Assembly: GCA_024635875.1 (NCBI GenBank)
Contig: JAGXIC010000278.1
Span: 1 to 34,376, forward strand
Direction of reading: 5' to 3'
Length of the DNA stretch: 34,376 bases
From: Pricia sp.
GTDB lineage: Bacteria > Bacteroidota > Bacteroidia > Flavobacteriales > Flavobacteriaceae
Part shown: positions 1-8,087 of the stretch, in pieces
Layout: the number at the start of each line of letters is the position of its first letter
Position numbering within the stretch: position 1 is the stretch's first letter
Program-made: the position numbers and the translations under genes
Notes under the pieces: model-generated
What the model was told of the DNA's origin: nothing
The model's database searches: none
The model's input: the letters and a program-made list of their open reading frames with translations, nothing else

Positions 1-306
1 AAAGTTATCGCCCTTGTGATCGTAAAAATTATGGTGGAACTCAAAGAACTGGGCATCCTCGCTCATCCCCATGATTTCCATGGATACCTTAATCGGCTTC
101 CCCGGAAATACTTCCTTAAAGTAATACACATGCTCGTAGAAGACCACGGGGCCTATCTCGTTTTCCGCCAAGGTTTTCTGGTCAAACCCAAGGCCCATCA
201 AAAAAGACATTCGGGTATGGGCCATATAATTGATGTACGCGGTATTGGCCAAATGCCGATTGGCATCGATATCGCTCCAACGGATTTCAAAGTCTTTTAA
301 GTACAT
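1..306 (-). CDS. Acyl-CoA thioesterase, hotdog fold (3' end cut by window)
   Basis: The minus strand reads open from an ATG at 306-304 to the left edge, so only the first ~102 residues are visible. The protein starts MYLKDFEIRWSDIDANRH and continues with ANTAYINYMAHTRM. An early aspartate inside a W-x-D-x-D/N-x-x-x-H stretch followed by Y-x-x-Y/M is the signature of 4-hydroxybenzoyl-CoA thioesterase-like (YbgC/FatA-type) hotdog proteins, which hydrolyse acyl-CoA thioesters in the cytoplasm. A TAA codon sits two codons upstream of the ATG in the same frame, which fixes the start. A perfect -7 box (TATTTTTG on the minus strand, 343-350) lies 37 bases upstream, so the gene probably has its own promoter. 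The substrate cannot be inferred. Confidence 0.8.
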   Translation of the reverse strand, partial: MYLKDFEIRWSDIDANRHLANTAYINYMAHTRMSFLMGLGFDQKTLAENEIGPVVFYEHVYYFKEVFPGKPIKVSMEIMGMSEDAQFFEFHHNFYDHKGDNF

Positions 307-322
307 ATCTTAGGGGTTTTTG

Positions 323-350
323 TTATGCGTGCATAAGACTTACAAAAATA
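323..350 (-). promoter_or_regulatory. Candidate promoter with TSS-proximal palindrome for the thioesterase
   Basis: On the minus strand TATTTTTG (343-350) matches the Bacteroidetes -7 consensus TAnnTTTG exactly. Six bases downstream lies TTATGC-AC-GCATAA (323-336), a 14-bp palindrome placed where transcription would start. No TTG is seen at the usual -33 distance. The palindrome could be an operator or a short 5' hairpin. Confidence 0.4.
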
Positions 351-380
351 ACATAGTTTCGGGGATTGGCTTAGCCGGAT

Positions 381-1469
381 TCAAGAAAGTTTGATGGTCT
401 TCCCTGTTTTAGCGGATGCATTGATGGCCTCAACGATAACGATGTCCTTCATACCCTCTTTGCCAGGTACCATAACCGGGCGGTTCTGTAAAATGGCCAA
501 GGCATCATCATCCATTTGGCGGGCCTGTTGGTTTTCGATGTACGTATTTAGCAGCGTTCCGTCACTAGCCTTTCCCTGTACCCCATTGTAAGCCTGAAAG
601 GGAGAGAGCTCGTACCACCCCTTTGCACAATCCGAACGAAGGATATTGACGGTCTCGGCCGCCGTCGTTTTTCCGCTGGCGCGTATCCCTTCTGGGAAGT
701 CAAATTCAAAATTGGTGACTTCCGCAACCTCTTTGAAAATTTCGGGCCTGCTGTTCTCGATGCGACCGGTTACGGCAAGAGGCTCCATCCCTGAGGTATA
801 GCGCAGCGCATTGATACAGTACACGCCGACATCGTAGATCAGTCCACCTCCTAGTTCGGCATCCATACGCCATGTATCCGGTGGATTGGTCGTGCGCCAT
901 CCAATATCCGCCCTTAACTTTTCGAGTTCTCCGAAGGGCTTCGTTTTCGACCACTCGATGATTTTTTGTGTATTGGGTTCGTGTTGCATGCGATAGCCTA
1001 TGGAAAGTTTGACCTTATTTTTGTTGCAGGCATCGATAATAGCCTGGCATTCTACGGCAGTTTTTGCCATGGGCTTTTCGCACCATACGTGTTTACCTGT
1101 GTTGGCCGCTTTTATGGCGTATTCGGAATGTAGCCCCGTAGGCAGCACGATATAAATGACATCGATGTCGGGGTTATTCGCTATACCATCCATATTTCCA
1201 TAGTTGTAGACGTTCTTATCGGGAATACCATACTTTTTCTGCCAGACCGGAATCTTTTCGGGGCTGCCCGTTACAATACCCCGGAGTTCGCAGTGCTCCG
1301 TCAATTGCAGGGCAGGCGCCAATTGGCCGCGGCTGTAGCCCCCCAGACCTACCAAGGCCACGCCCAATTTTTGTGTTTGGAATTTGGGTCTGAAAGCATA
1401 TTGGGGCAAAATGCTGATTCCGCCGAGTAATAATCCCGTTTTCTTGATGAATGTGCGTCTTTTTTGCAT
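381..1469 (-). CDS. Gfo/Idh/MocA family oxidoreductase with Tat signal
   Basis: This 362-residue protein is a probable NAD(P)-dependent sugar or cyclitol oxidoreductase. The N-terminus MQKRRTFIKKTGLLLGG has twin arginines followed by a hydrophobic stretch ending near residue 25, so export through Tat to the periplasm is likely. The Rossmann motif GLGGYSRG lies at about residues 41-48. The family's CEKPMA motif with its catalytic lysine lies at about 130-135. The C-terminal half (GGGLIYDVGVYCINALRY) is the usual substrate-binding alpha/beta domain. Glucose-fructose-oxidoreductase-like members are often Tat-exported in Bacteroidetes and act on polysaccharide-derived sugars, but the substrate here is unknown. 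It is divergent from the nitronate monooxygenase gene and 74 bases upstream of the thioesterase gene on the same strand. Confidence 0.85.
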   Translation of the reverse strand: MQKRRTFIKKTGLLLGGISILPQYAFRPKFQTQKLGVALVGLGGYSRGQLAPALQLTEHCELRGIVTGSPEKIPVWQKKYGIPDKNVYNYGNMDGIANNPDIDVIYIVLPTGLHSEYAIKAANTGKHVWCEKPMAKTAVECQAIIDACNKNKVKLSIGYRMQHEPNTQKIIEWSKTKPFGELEKLRADIGWRTTNPPDTWRMDAELGGGLIYDVGVYCINALRYTSGMEPLAVTGRIENSRPEIFKEVAEVTNFEFDFPEGIRASGKTTAAETVNILRSDCAKGWYELSPFQAYNGVQGKASDGTLLNTYIENQQARQMDDDALAILQNRPVMVPGKEGMKDIVIVEAINASAKTGKTIKLS

Positions 1470-1602
1470 AGCTGTTCTTTTTCTTTGGATGGATATTTAT
1501 TTTGATGGATAAAAATGTTCCTACACTTCCCTTCACAAATTAACCATCTTTAGCCTTTATGTATTCTACTTTGTGACTTTATTAGGATGCAAATGCCATC
1601 AG

Positions 1603-1634
1603 TTGGATGCACTCCAGTTTTACTGCTATATTTG
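1603..1634 (+). promoter_or_regulatory. Promoter of the nitronate monooxygenase gene
   Basis: TTG at 1603-1605 and TATATTTG at 1627-1634 are separated by 21 bases. They match the Bacteroidetes -33/-7 pattern (TTG, TAnnTTTG). The predicted transcript would start near 1641, leaving a leader of about 16 bases before the ATG at 1657. This is also the main argument against the longer in-frame start at 1573, which would place the promoter inside the coding region. Confidence 0.65.
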
Positions 1635-1656
1635 CATCTCGTACAAAAAACTTCAT

Positions 1657-2631
1657 ATGTCATCAAAACCCGCCTTCATCAAAGACCTATCCCTACCCGC
1701 CATCGCGGCACCCATGTTCCTGATTTCCGGCCCGAAACTCGTTATCGAATGCTGTAAAAACGGTATCGTCGGAACATTTCCCGCCCTGAACCAGCGCACT
1801 AGCGAAGGTTTTGAGGAGTGGTTGGTAGAAATCAAAACTGAACTCGACAAATTCGAAAAGGAAACCGGTAAAAAAGCGGCCCCGTTCGGCGTCAACCTTA
1901 TCGTGCACCAAACCAATCCCCGGGTGGAGGCCGATCTCAAACTCTGTGTAAAACATAAGGTGCCCATAATCATCACCTCACTAGGGGCGGTCAGCCAAGT
2001 CGTAGATGCCATTCACAGTTACGGTGGATTGGTATTTCACGACATCATCAAAAAACGGCACGCGGAAAAAGCACAGGAGGCCGGTGTAGATGGATTGATA
2101 TTGGTCGCAGCGGGAGCAGGAGGACACGCGGGCACCACCAATCCGATGACCTTGGTGGCAGAAATCAAAAAGTTCTTCAAAAAGACCATCATTCTTTCCG
2201 GATGCATCAGTACGGGGCGCGATATCGCCTCCGCCCTGCAGATGGGTGCGGATCTTGCCTATATGGGCACCCGTTTTATCAACACGGAAGAAAGCAAGGC
2301 CACTGACGAATACCGACAGATGATCATTGACGCTGGTGCTGGGGATGTGGTCTACACCGCTTCGATTTCCGGGGTACACGCGAACTTTTTAGGTGCCAGC
2401 TTAAAAGCCGCCGGAATCACCGAGGAAGATTTAAAAAAGGACACCAAAATCGATTTTGGGAAAGAGCTCGATACCGAGGCCAAGGCCTGGAAGACCATCT
2501 GGTCGGCAGGTCAAGGTTCTGCCTCGATAGACGACACACTCCCGGTGGCCGAGTTGGTCGCAAGATTAAAATCGGAATTTAAGGAGGCTGTTGAAGAGCA
2601 GGTAAAAATGTTGGAGAGGTATCCAAAATAA
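1657..2631 (+). CDS. Nitronate monooxygenase (2-nitropropane dioxygenase family)
   Basis: A 324-residue FMN-dependent TIM-barrel enzyme expected to oxidise alkyl nitronates such as propionate-3-nitronate in the cytoplasm. Evidence includes the N-terminal PAIAAPMFLISGPKLV segment, the GVNLIVHQTNPR strand, and the family's glycine-rich AAGAGGHAG motif near residue 150. The phosphate-binding part reads ISTGRDIASALQMGAD and then MGTRFINTEES. I chose ATG 1657 over the upstream in-frame start because a well-formed promoter occupies 1603-1634 and homology begins right after this methionine (SSKPAFIKDL). FabK-type enoyl-ACP reductases share the fold, but the GGHxG motif and length favour the monooxygenase. 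Confidence 0.85.
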   Translation: MSSKPAFIKDLSLPAIAAPMFLISGPKLVIECCKNGIVGTFPALNQRTSEGFEEWLVEIKTELDKFEKETGKKAAPFGVNLIVHQTNPRVEADLKLCVKHKVPIIITSLGAVSQVVDAIHSYGGLVFHDIIKKRHAEKAQEAGVDGLILVAAGAGGHAGTTNPMTLVAEIKKFFKKTIILSGCISTGRDIASALQMGADLAYMGTRFINTEESKATDEYRQMIIDAGAGDVVYTASISGVHANFLGASLKAAGITEEDLKKDTKIDFGKELDTEAKAWKTIWSAGQGSASIDDTLPVAELVARLKSEFKEAVEEQVKMLERYPK

Positions 2632-2662
2632 AGTACCGCTCTTTACACCGCTGGAAAAAGGT

Positions 2663-2766
2663 AAGGTTCAATCGCTACTTCGGAACTGTTCAAAGTTTAA
2701 GGTCACTATTTTTACCTTGCGCTTTGTAACCTTGAACTCTAAACCTGCCGAAGGCAGACTTGAACC
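2663..2766. repeat. Intergenic inverted-repeat element (GGTTCAA / GTTCAAAGTTTAAGGT family)
   Basis: This AT-rich stretch between the nitronate monooxygenase gene and the pseudogene is bounded by GGTTCAA (2665-2671) and its inverse TTGAACC (2760-2766). Inside are GTTCAAAGTTTAAGGT (about 2688-2703) and a compact hairpin CTGCC-GAA-GGCAG (2745-2757). Closely related words recur at 30692-30795 and 31920-31958. It resembles a non-coding dispersed repeat rather than a gene. Confidence 0.5.
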
Positions 2767-2881
2767 ATAAATTGTTGCTTAAGCACTCCAACAAATTTCT
2801 TAATCGGTTAAAAAGCTGATCCTCATTTATACCACCGACTCTCGAGTCTGCAATTCCCCCAGAAAATAGTGCAAATGGGCT

Positions 2882-3347
2882 CACCGCCATAGCACCCGCG
2901 CCCACCGCTGAAGCGACACGCTTGACCGAACCTTTTCGTACATTGCCCACGATGAAAGAACCGGGAATACTTGTCTCTAGCGACTGAGGTTTCCGTTTTC
3001 TAAAAATATCACACCGATAAAGGTCGTTTTCACTGATACCCGCACCGGTAAAAATGAACCCCTTTTCATCTGTGGCGACAAGACCATAGAGCCATTCGGT
3101 GCAGGGTTTGGCCCCGATAAAGGTAAAAAGGTTGGTGATATACGTTTTTGCCATGCAGTACGATCACGTTACCCGGGTTATAGGGGTCGTCAATATGTAT
3201 AGCCCCGTTTAAAACCAGGAAAAAATCGTATTTCAGGTCTCCGAGTTCAAAAATAGGGGTATCGGTTTCGAAAGTTTTCACATCACCATACTCTTTTAAC
3301 CTAGAAATCTGTTTTTGCGCTAGCTTTGTAAATCTAGAGTCTGTCAT
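2882..3347 (-). pseudogene. Remnant of a cNMP-binding / thioredoxin-reductase-like fusion gene
   Basis: Two out-of-frame pieces of one gene lie side by side. From ATG 3347 about 68 residues read as a cyclic-nucleotide-binding domain start (FFLVLNGAIHIDDPYNPGN, then VIVLHGKN). From about 3144 the next frame reads as the C-terminal end of a thioredoxin reductase-type flavoprotein: FTFIGAKPCTEWL, DEKGFIFTG, then LETSIPGSFIVGNVRKGS and KRVASAVGAGAMAV. In intact members these ends are separated by the rest of the cNMP domain, the FAD and the NADPH domains, so roughly 400 residues are missing and a +1 shift sits at the junction. The usual G-D-V-R of the FAD site is G-N-V-R here. The C-terminus after MAV is also lost. 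A perfect -7 box (TAATTTTG, minus strand, 3362-3369) survives upstream, so the remnant may still be transcribed. Confidence 0.8.
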
Positions 3348-3361
3348 CACTTGGTATTTTG

Positions 3362-3369
3362 CAAAATTA
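3362..3369 (-). promoter_or_regulatory. -7 promoter element upstream of the pseudogene
   Basis: The minus strand reads TAATTTTG, an exact TAnnTTTG match, 14 bases before the pseudogene's ATG at 3347. No clear -33 TTG is present. It suggests that the promoter outlived the coding sequence. Confidence 0.4.
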
Positions 3370-3469
3370 TCGGAAGTAAATCCATTAATTAATTTAAAAG
3401 TTTTTTTAAGTATTTTTAGCCTTGGGATCGTTCACAGGTATTTTCCCTACTCTTAGTAATCCATCAAAA

Positions 3470-4486
3470 ATGTATATCAAACGTAATATCGGTTGGGGAC
3501 TCATTCTTCGCTTCGCCTGGAAAAATCTAATATTCTTTACGCTCTATGCGACCGGAATTTTCTGTCTCTATCATTTCTTGGGATGGACGTTCATCGACGT
3601 GCCCTTTCAGCCCCTTAGCCTAATCGGTATAGCGGTCGCCTTTTACATCGGTTTCAAGAACAGCCAGAGTTATGATCGTTTTTGGGAAGGCCGTAAAATA
3701 TGGGGCGGCATTGTAAACTATAGCCGCACTTGGGCCATTCAGGTCTTAAGTTTTGTAAGGTCGGATGAATCCGAATACGATAAAAAGATGCAGACCCAAA
3801 TGATCCACCGCCACATCGCCTGGATCAATGCGTTGCGGGTGCAGCTACGTCAGCCCAAGCCATGGGCCCTGAAAGAAAATCGGATGGTAGAAAAGGTGTT
3901 CGACAAACACGACGAACGCAACATCTCGTGCAACGAAGCCTATAACTATGTTAGTAAGCGCGAGTTCAGCGATTTGAAAAAGCGCGTAAACCCCGCCACA
4001 CATTTGGTCAAAAATCAGGCGTTGGATATTTGTAGGTTAAAGGAAAAGCAAGTCATCGACGGTTTTCAGGAAGACCAGCTACACTCCGTTCTAGAGGAGT
4101 TCTATAACTTACAGGGCATGTGCGAACGTATTAAGAATACCCCTTTTCCAAGACAATATGGCTATTTCTCAAAAGTGTTTACTTGGATTTTCGTTTTACT
4201 TCTACCGTTTGGCCTATTGGATGTTTTTGAGGATGACGCGGCGACCGGGCCCGCAAAAATTGCCGATTGGTATGTGTTTTTAATGATTCCGTTTTCCGTA
4301 TTGATATCTTGGATTTTCAGTACTATGGAAATTATAGGCGATAACAGCGAAGATCCCTTCGAGGGCCGTATCAACGATGTGCCGATGACCGCACTTTGCC
4401 GGACCATTGAAATCGACCTTCGAGATATGCTGGACGAAGAGGAACTGCCAGATCCAGTGCTGCCGAAGGATAATATTCTGTACTGA
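3470..4486 (+). CDS. Bestrophin family inner-membrane channel protein
   Basis: A 338-residue bestrophin (UPF0187/YneE) homologue. Bacterial bestrophins form pentameric ion channels in the inner membrane. The family core is clear: an N-terminal MYIKRNIGWGLILRFAWKNL, a first membrane segment with YATGIFCLYHF, then IGIAVAFYIGFKNSQSYDRF and WEGRKIWGGIVNYSR. Two more membrane segments lie around FTWIFVLLLPFGLLDVF and WYVFLMIPFSVLISWIFS. The terminal ISWIFSTMEIIGDNSEDPFEG motif is conserved in the family. I prefer ATG 3470 over an in-frame TTG at 3422 because the extra 16 residues are unlike the family. The stop TGA overlaps the ATG of the following hydrolase by one base, so the two are translationally coupled. 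Confidence 0.88.
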   Translation: MYIKRNIGWGLILRFAWKNLIFFTLYATGIFCLYHFLGWTFIDVPFQPLSLIGIAVAFYIGFKNSQSYDRFWEGRKIWGGIVNYSRTWAIQVLSFVRSDESEYDKKMQTQMIHRHIAWINALRVQLRQPKPWALKENRMVEKVFDKHDERNISCNEAYNYVSKREFSDLKKRVNPATHLVKNQALDICRLKEKQVIDGFQEDQLHSVLEEFYNLQGMCERIKNTPFPRQYGYFSKVFTWIFVLLLPFGLLDVFEDDAATGPAKIADWYVFLMIPFSVLISWIFSTMEIIGDNSEDPFEGRINDVPMTALCRTIEIDLRDMLDEEELPDPVLPKDNILY

Positions 4487-5448
4487 TGCCGTTACTTTCT
4501 TCGAACTACCGGCCACCGCTATATCTTAGATACGGCCATCTATCCACTATCTATTCCGGGTTGTTCAGGAAGGTCGATGGGCTCGATCAAGAACGCGAAC
4601 GGCTAGAACTAACCGACGGCGATTTTATGGATCTGGATTGGAGCTTCGCGGAGCATCCTTCCGAAAAAGTTGCCATTCTGTTGCACGGTCTTGAAGGCAA
4701 TGCCCAGCGCCCCTACATCACAGGAAGCGCCAAGGCCTTTAACGAAGCGGGCATCGATACCTGTGCGGTCAATTTTCGGGGCTGCAGTGGCGAGACCAAT
4801 CTGCTGTACCGTTCGTACCATTCAGGGGCTACCGAAGATTTGGATGCCGTTGTGCAGCATATTATCCAAATCAAAAATTATAAGGAAATCTATATCAAGG
4901 GCGTCAGTCTGGGCGGAAATATGGCGCTGAAATACGTCGGGGAACCTCGAAATGTTCACGAACAAATTAAGGCGGTCATCGCAGTATCGCCGCCCTGCAA
5001 TTTGTACAGCTCGTTAAAAGAACTGTTGGAACCTAAAAATTACGCCTATGCCTTACGATTCCGGAAACATTTGGTCGATAAACTACGACTGAAACTGCCC
5101 CTTTTCCCCGACCGCATTTCAAGTTCGGAGATTAAGGGCATCAAGAACCTAAAAGACTTCGACGACATCTATACGGCACCTGCACACGGTTTCAAAGATG
5201 CACTGGATTATTACGAACAATGCAGTTGCCGACAATTTTTAGCGAACGTTCGTGTGCCCTCGCTAATCATAAGCGCAACGAACGATTCCTTTTTGGGGCC
5301 GGAATGCTATCCGTATAGCGAAGCTAAAGAAAACGGAGCGCTACATCTGGAAACTCCGAGATTTGGCGGTCATGTCGGATTCATTGACTCAAAAAATCGC
5401 TATTATTCCGAAAAAAGGGCAATAAAATTTCTGGAAGAGGTTATTTAG
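4486..5448 (+). CDS. YheT-type alpha/beta hydrolase
   Basis: A 320-residue cytoplasmic serine hydrolase of the YheT/UPF0017 (ABHD1/3-like) group, probably an esterase on lipid-like substrates. The N-terminal Y-R-P-P-x-Y-L-R-Y-G-H-L-S-T-I-Y is typical of the group. The oxyanion region reads LLHGLEGN (about 65-72), the NFRGCSGE strand follows, and the nucleophile elbow is GVSLGGN with Ser141. Asp267 (SATNDSF) and His296 (FGGHVGF) complete the triad. The start codon overlaps the bestrophin stop (TGATG). This pairing suggests joint expression, perhaps around membrane lipid or ion homeostasis, but no direct link is known to me. Confidence 0.88.
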   Translation: MPLLSSNYRPPLYLRYGHLSTIYSGLFRKVDGLDQERERLELTDGDFMDLDWSFAEHPSEKVAILLHGLEGNAQRPYITGSAKAFNEAGIDTCAVNFRGCSGETNLLYRSYHSGATEDLDAVVQHIIQIKNYKEIYIKGVSLGGNMALKYVGEPRNVHEQIKAVIAVSPPCNLYSSLKELLEPKNYAYALRFRKHLVDKLRLKLPLFPDRISSSEIKGIKNLKDFDDIYTAPAHGFKDALDYYEQCSCRQFLANVRVPSLIISATNDSFLGPECYPYSEAKENGALHLETPRFGGHVGFIDSKNRYYSEKRAIKFLEEVI

Positions 5449-5522
5449 ATTTTATGATTCATTATATTAGTGGCTTAAATAATAAAGATGTCGAAATTTG
5501 TTCGACGCAAAATTTAACATAA

Positions 5523-6008
5523 ATGAAAAAAATACTGGTAGTATTTGCCTTGTGCGGATTGTTTATCGGCTGCGGCGAATCGAAAAAGGAAGAAAAGAAA
5601 GAAGGTTTTGAAATGAACCGTACCAAAACCGTCGACAAAGCGACCGAAGTCCAAGCGGAAGGCGTACCCGTAGATATGGAAAATGAGGGCGTCGGCCCGT
5701 TCAAGGATATTTCCTTTAACAGCGACATCAACCAAGAACTGGCTTCCGCCGGCGAGGCCAAGTACAAAGCCATATGCACCGCGTGCCATATGGCCGAAAA
5801 ACGTATGATAGGCCCTGCCCTTAAAGGCGTCTACGAAAGAAGAAATCCGGCCTGGGTGATGAACATGATTATCGGTCCCGACAAAATGCTCAAGGAAGAC
5901 CCTATTGCAAAGGCATTGTTAAAGGAGTACAACAATGCCATTATGTTGAATCAAAATTTATCCGAAGACGAAACGCGACAAGTTGCCGAGTACTTACGGA
6001 CGTTGTAA
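5523..6008 (+). CDS. Monohaem cytochrome c lipoprotein
   Basis: A 161-residue periplasmic, membrane-anchored class I cytochrome c. The signal peptide MKKILVVFALCGLFIGC ends in a lipobox with Cys17. A charged linker (KKEEKKEGFE) follows, and the haem site is C-T-A-C-H at residues 85-89. MIGPALKGVYERR is the usual post-haem segment and Met141 in NNAIMLNQN is a candidate sixth ligand. The C-terminal helix is SEDETRQVAEYLRTL. Proteins of this type shuttle electrons to terminal oxidases or reductases; the partner is not in this window. It starts 74 bases after the hydrolase gene. A small palindrome GTCGAA-N5-TTCGAC (5490-5506) lies just upstream. Confidence 0.85.
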   Translation: MKKILVVFALCGLFIGCGESKKEEKKEGFEMNRTKTVDKATEVQAEGVPVDMENEGVGPFKDISFNSDINQELASAGEAKYKAICTACHMAEKRMIGPALKGVYERRNPAWVMNMIIGPDKMLKEDPIAKALLKEYNNAIMLNQNLSEDETRQVAEYLRTL

Positions 6009-6038
6009 GCTTCGAAAAGAAAGTATTAAAAAGTGCTG

Positions 6039-6167
6039 TTATCCGGTGATGTTCACGGGATAGTCGATGCCATGCTTTAACCGACGGTAGAAATTGTGTT
6101 CCGGCACTCGCTCGCTCAGCTGGAAATCGTTCAAGGGCTTTTCCCGGTACGGCTTTTTTCCCTGCAT
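6039..6167 (-). pseudogene. Transposase N-terminal fragment (IS1182-like)
   Basis: A 42-codon minus-strand reading frame starts MQGKKPYREKPLNDFQLS and continues ERVPEHNFYRRLK. This is the N-terminus of IS1182-type DDE transposases common in Bacteroidetes, which normally go on with a leucine-rich stretch and a Y-Y-G-x-x-G-Q-x-S-x-D-P motif. Here homology stops after YRRLK and the frame closes eleven residues later. All catalytic residues are absent. The family name is from memory of the motif, not from a search. Confidence 0.65.
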
Positions 6168-6222
6168 ACCTTAAGGTACGATCCCTTTCCCGATCGGCAA
6201 GATCGAAAACCCCATTTTTTGA

Positions 6223-6350
6223 CTAACTTGTGCAGCAGGCATAGAACCTATGGGCAATGAACTCCACAGCCCTGGTCTCTTTTCCGCGTACGATGGGGCG
6301 GACGTAGTCCTTGTCCAGGCTAACGATACGGTCCGACCCTCGTCCCCCGT
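6223..6350 (-). pseudogene. Transposase C-terminal fragment
   Basis: The minus strand reads SDRIVSLDKDYVRPIVRGKE (6277-6336) and then TRAVEF before losing similarity and stopping at 6223. D-R-I-V-S-x-x-K-x-Y-V-R-P-I-V-R-G-K-E is a segment I associate with the C-terminal half of DDE transposases in Flavobacteriaceae, where it is followed by G-A-K-V. No start codon or complete domain remains. On the minus strand this C-terminal piece lies upstream of the N-terminal piece at 6039-6167, so the two do not form one simple truncated gene. Together they account for most of the 412-base gap between the cytochrome c gene and the SulP gene. Confidence 0.55.
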
Positions 6351-6420
6351 AAAAACAAACCTAAATCGAACCCGTCACCAAAGTTTTAACTTAGAAAAAA
6401 CTAATTATCTTGCAGTAGCT

Positions 6421-8046
6421 TTAAAGCCCCCAAACATTAAAAGGATTTTTGGTTTCCTTTTCTTTCGTCTTCACATTGTCAACCATTACCTTATATGTAG
6501 GGTCTTCAAGTACGTTCACGTCGATAATTTCATTGGCATTTTCGAGAAGGCGGATGCAGTCTTTGCTCAAATGCCGAAGGTGTATTTTTTTTCCGACCTT
6601 GGCGTAGCGCTCGGTAATCTTATTCAGGGCCTCGATGCCCGACATGTCGGCAACGCGACTTTCCCGAAAGTCGATGATAACTTCATCGGGGTCGTTCTGC
6701 ACGTCGAACTTTTCACTGAAAAGGGTGGTCGAACCAAAGAACAAAGGACCATATATTTCATAATGCTTAATGCCGTTTTCATCGATACGTTTTCGGGCGC
6801 GAATCCGTTTGGCATTTTCCCAAGAATAGGCCAGCGCTGAAATTATGACCCCCAATAGCACGGCAATAGCTAGATTATGGGTAATCGCCGTAATCAGGGT
6901 GACCAAAACCATGACCACCACATCGGAGTTTGGCATTTTTCGAAACGTCTTAAAGCTTGCCCATTCAAAGGTGCCGATGGCGACCATAAACATCAGTCCG
7001 ACCAAAGCGGCCATAGGCAAACGCTCTATCAAACTAGAGCCGAACATAATAAAAACCAGCAGCATGACCGCTGCCGTTATACCCGACAGACGGGCACGGG
7101 CCCCTGCGGAAACGTTAATCAGACTCTGGCCGATCATGGCGCAACCGCCCATTCCCGAAAGAAAACCGGAAAAGATATTTGCCGTGCCTTGGGCAACACA
7201 TTCTCGGTTCCCGCTACCACGTGTTTCCGTAATCTCGTCGATAATGTTCAGCGTCAAAAGGCTTTCGATCAAACCTACCCCCGCTACGATGGCCGCATAG
7301 GGAAAAATAATCTTGAAAGATTCAAAGTTTACAGGTATCTGTGGAATAGAAAGCGGCGGAAATCCGCCTTTTATGGTTTCCCCTTCGCCCATAATACCGG
7401 CAACGGTCAGGGTGTCGACACTAAAGCCGATTACAATAGCCGAAACTACCACAATGGCCACCAATGATGACGGCACAGCTTTTGTTAGTTTCGGCAAGCC
7501 CCAAATGATCAGCATGGTCAATAGGGCGAGGCCGAGCATGGTCAAAAATGGACCTGTAGGCAACAGGTTTTCGGTTCCTTTTTGATAGAAATTAGGGAAT
7601 TGGGCCATAAAAATGATGATGGCCAAACCGTTTACGAAGCCGAACATCACGGGTTGTGGGACCAAACGGATGAATTTTCCCAAACGGAGCAAGCCTGCTG
7701 CGATTTGCAGGGCGCCGGCTACGATTACCGTGGCGAAGACATAATTTAATATAGTTTCCGGTTCGATACCGGGGAAATTACGTTTGAGCTCCAAAATCAG
7801 GCCGATAAAGATGACGGCTACGGCCCCCGTTGCCCCGGAAATCATTCCGGGACGCCCACCGAAAATCGAGGTAATCAGGCAGAGTACGAAAGCGGCATAC
7901 AATCCGGTTAGGGGAGAGAAACCGGGAATCAGGGCAAAGGCGATGGCCTCCGGCACTAACGCAAGCGCTACGGTAAGTCCGGATAGGATTTCCGTTTTAT
8001 AATCGACTTTTTGTCTAAAGTCAAAGAGGTTGAGGTATTTTTTCAC
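6421..8046 (-). CDS. SulP family anion transporter with STAS domain (first copy)
   Basis: An inner-membrane SulP (SLC26-like) transporter of about 541 residues, moving sulfate, bicarbonate or another inorganic anion. The N-terminal core reads VPEAIAFALIPGFSPLTGLY and then ITSIFGGRPGMISGATGAVA, the family signature region. The region with GSGNRECVAQGTANIFSG and GGCAMIGQSLINVSAGARAR matches conserved core helices. The C-terminal ~100 residues (YEIYGPLFFGSTTLF, VIIDFRESRVADMSGIEAL) form a STAS domain. No ATG is available: GTG 8046 gives the family-like MKKYLNLFDF, and a TTG at 8070 would add eight residues. The dioxygenase gene ends 41 bases upstream on the same strand, so the two are probably cotranscribed. 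It belongs to a different SulP subgroup from the other two copies. Confidence 0.85.
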   Translation of the reverse strand: MKKYLNLFDFRQKVDYKTEILSGLTVALALVPEAIAFALIPGFSPLTGLYAAFVLCLITSIFGGRPGMISGATGAVAVIFIGLILELKRNFPGIEPETILNYVFATVIVAGALQIAAGLLRLGKFIRLVPQPVMFGFVNGLAIIIFMAQFPNFYQKGTENLLPTGPFLTMLGLALLTMLIIWGLPKLTKAVPSSLVAIVVVSAIVIGFSVDTLTVAGIMGEGETIKGGFPPLSIPQIPVNFESFKIIFPYAAIVAGVGLIESLLTLNIIDEITETRGSGNRECVAQGTANIFSGFLSGMGGCAMIGQSLINVSAGARARLSGITAAVMLLVFIMFGSSLIERLPMAALVGLMFMVAIGTFEWASFKTFRKMPNSDVVVMVLVTLITAITHNLAIAVLLGVIISALAYSWENAKRIRARKRIDENGIKHYEIYGPLFFGSTTLFSEKFDVQNDPDEVIIDFRESRVADMSGIEALNKITERYAKVGKKIHLRHLSKDCIRLLENANEIIDVNVLEDPTYKVMVDNVKTKEKETKNPFNVWGL

Positions 8047-8087
8047 GGGGCCGGTTTTTTGAGCGGGCAAAAATACGGCTTATTATT

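Noticed and set aside
16-300. 94-codon plus-strand reading frame at the left edge
   Set aside because: The opposite strand encodes a clear hotdog thioesterase start over the same bases.
3140-3160. Programmed +1 frameshift joining the two halves of the cNMP/reductase gene
   Set aside because: Even if joined, the FAD and NADPH domains would still be missing, so decay is the simpler reading.
5490-5506. Palindrome GTCGAA-N5-TTCGAC before the cytochrome c gene
   Set aside because: Too short to claim as an operator without conservation data; mentioned only in the gene entry.
6250-6840. 196-codon plus-strand reading frame
   Set aside because: It overlaps the C-terminal end of the first SulP gene on the other strand and the transposase scrap; its translation shows no known motif.
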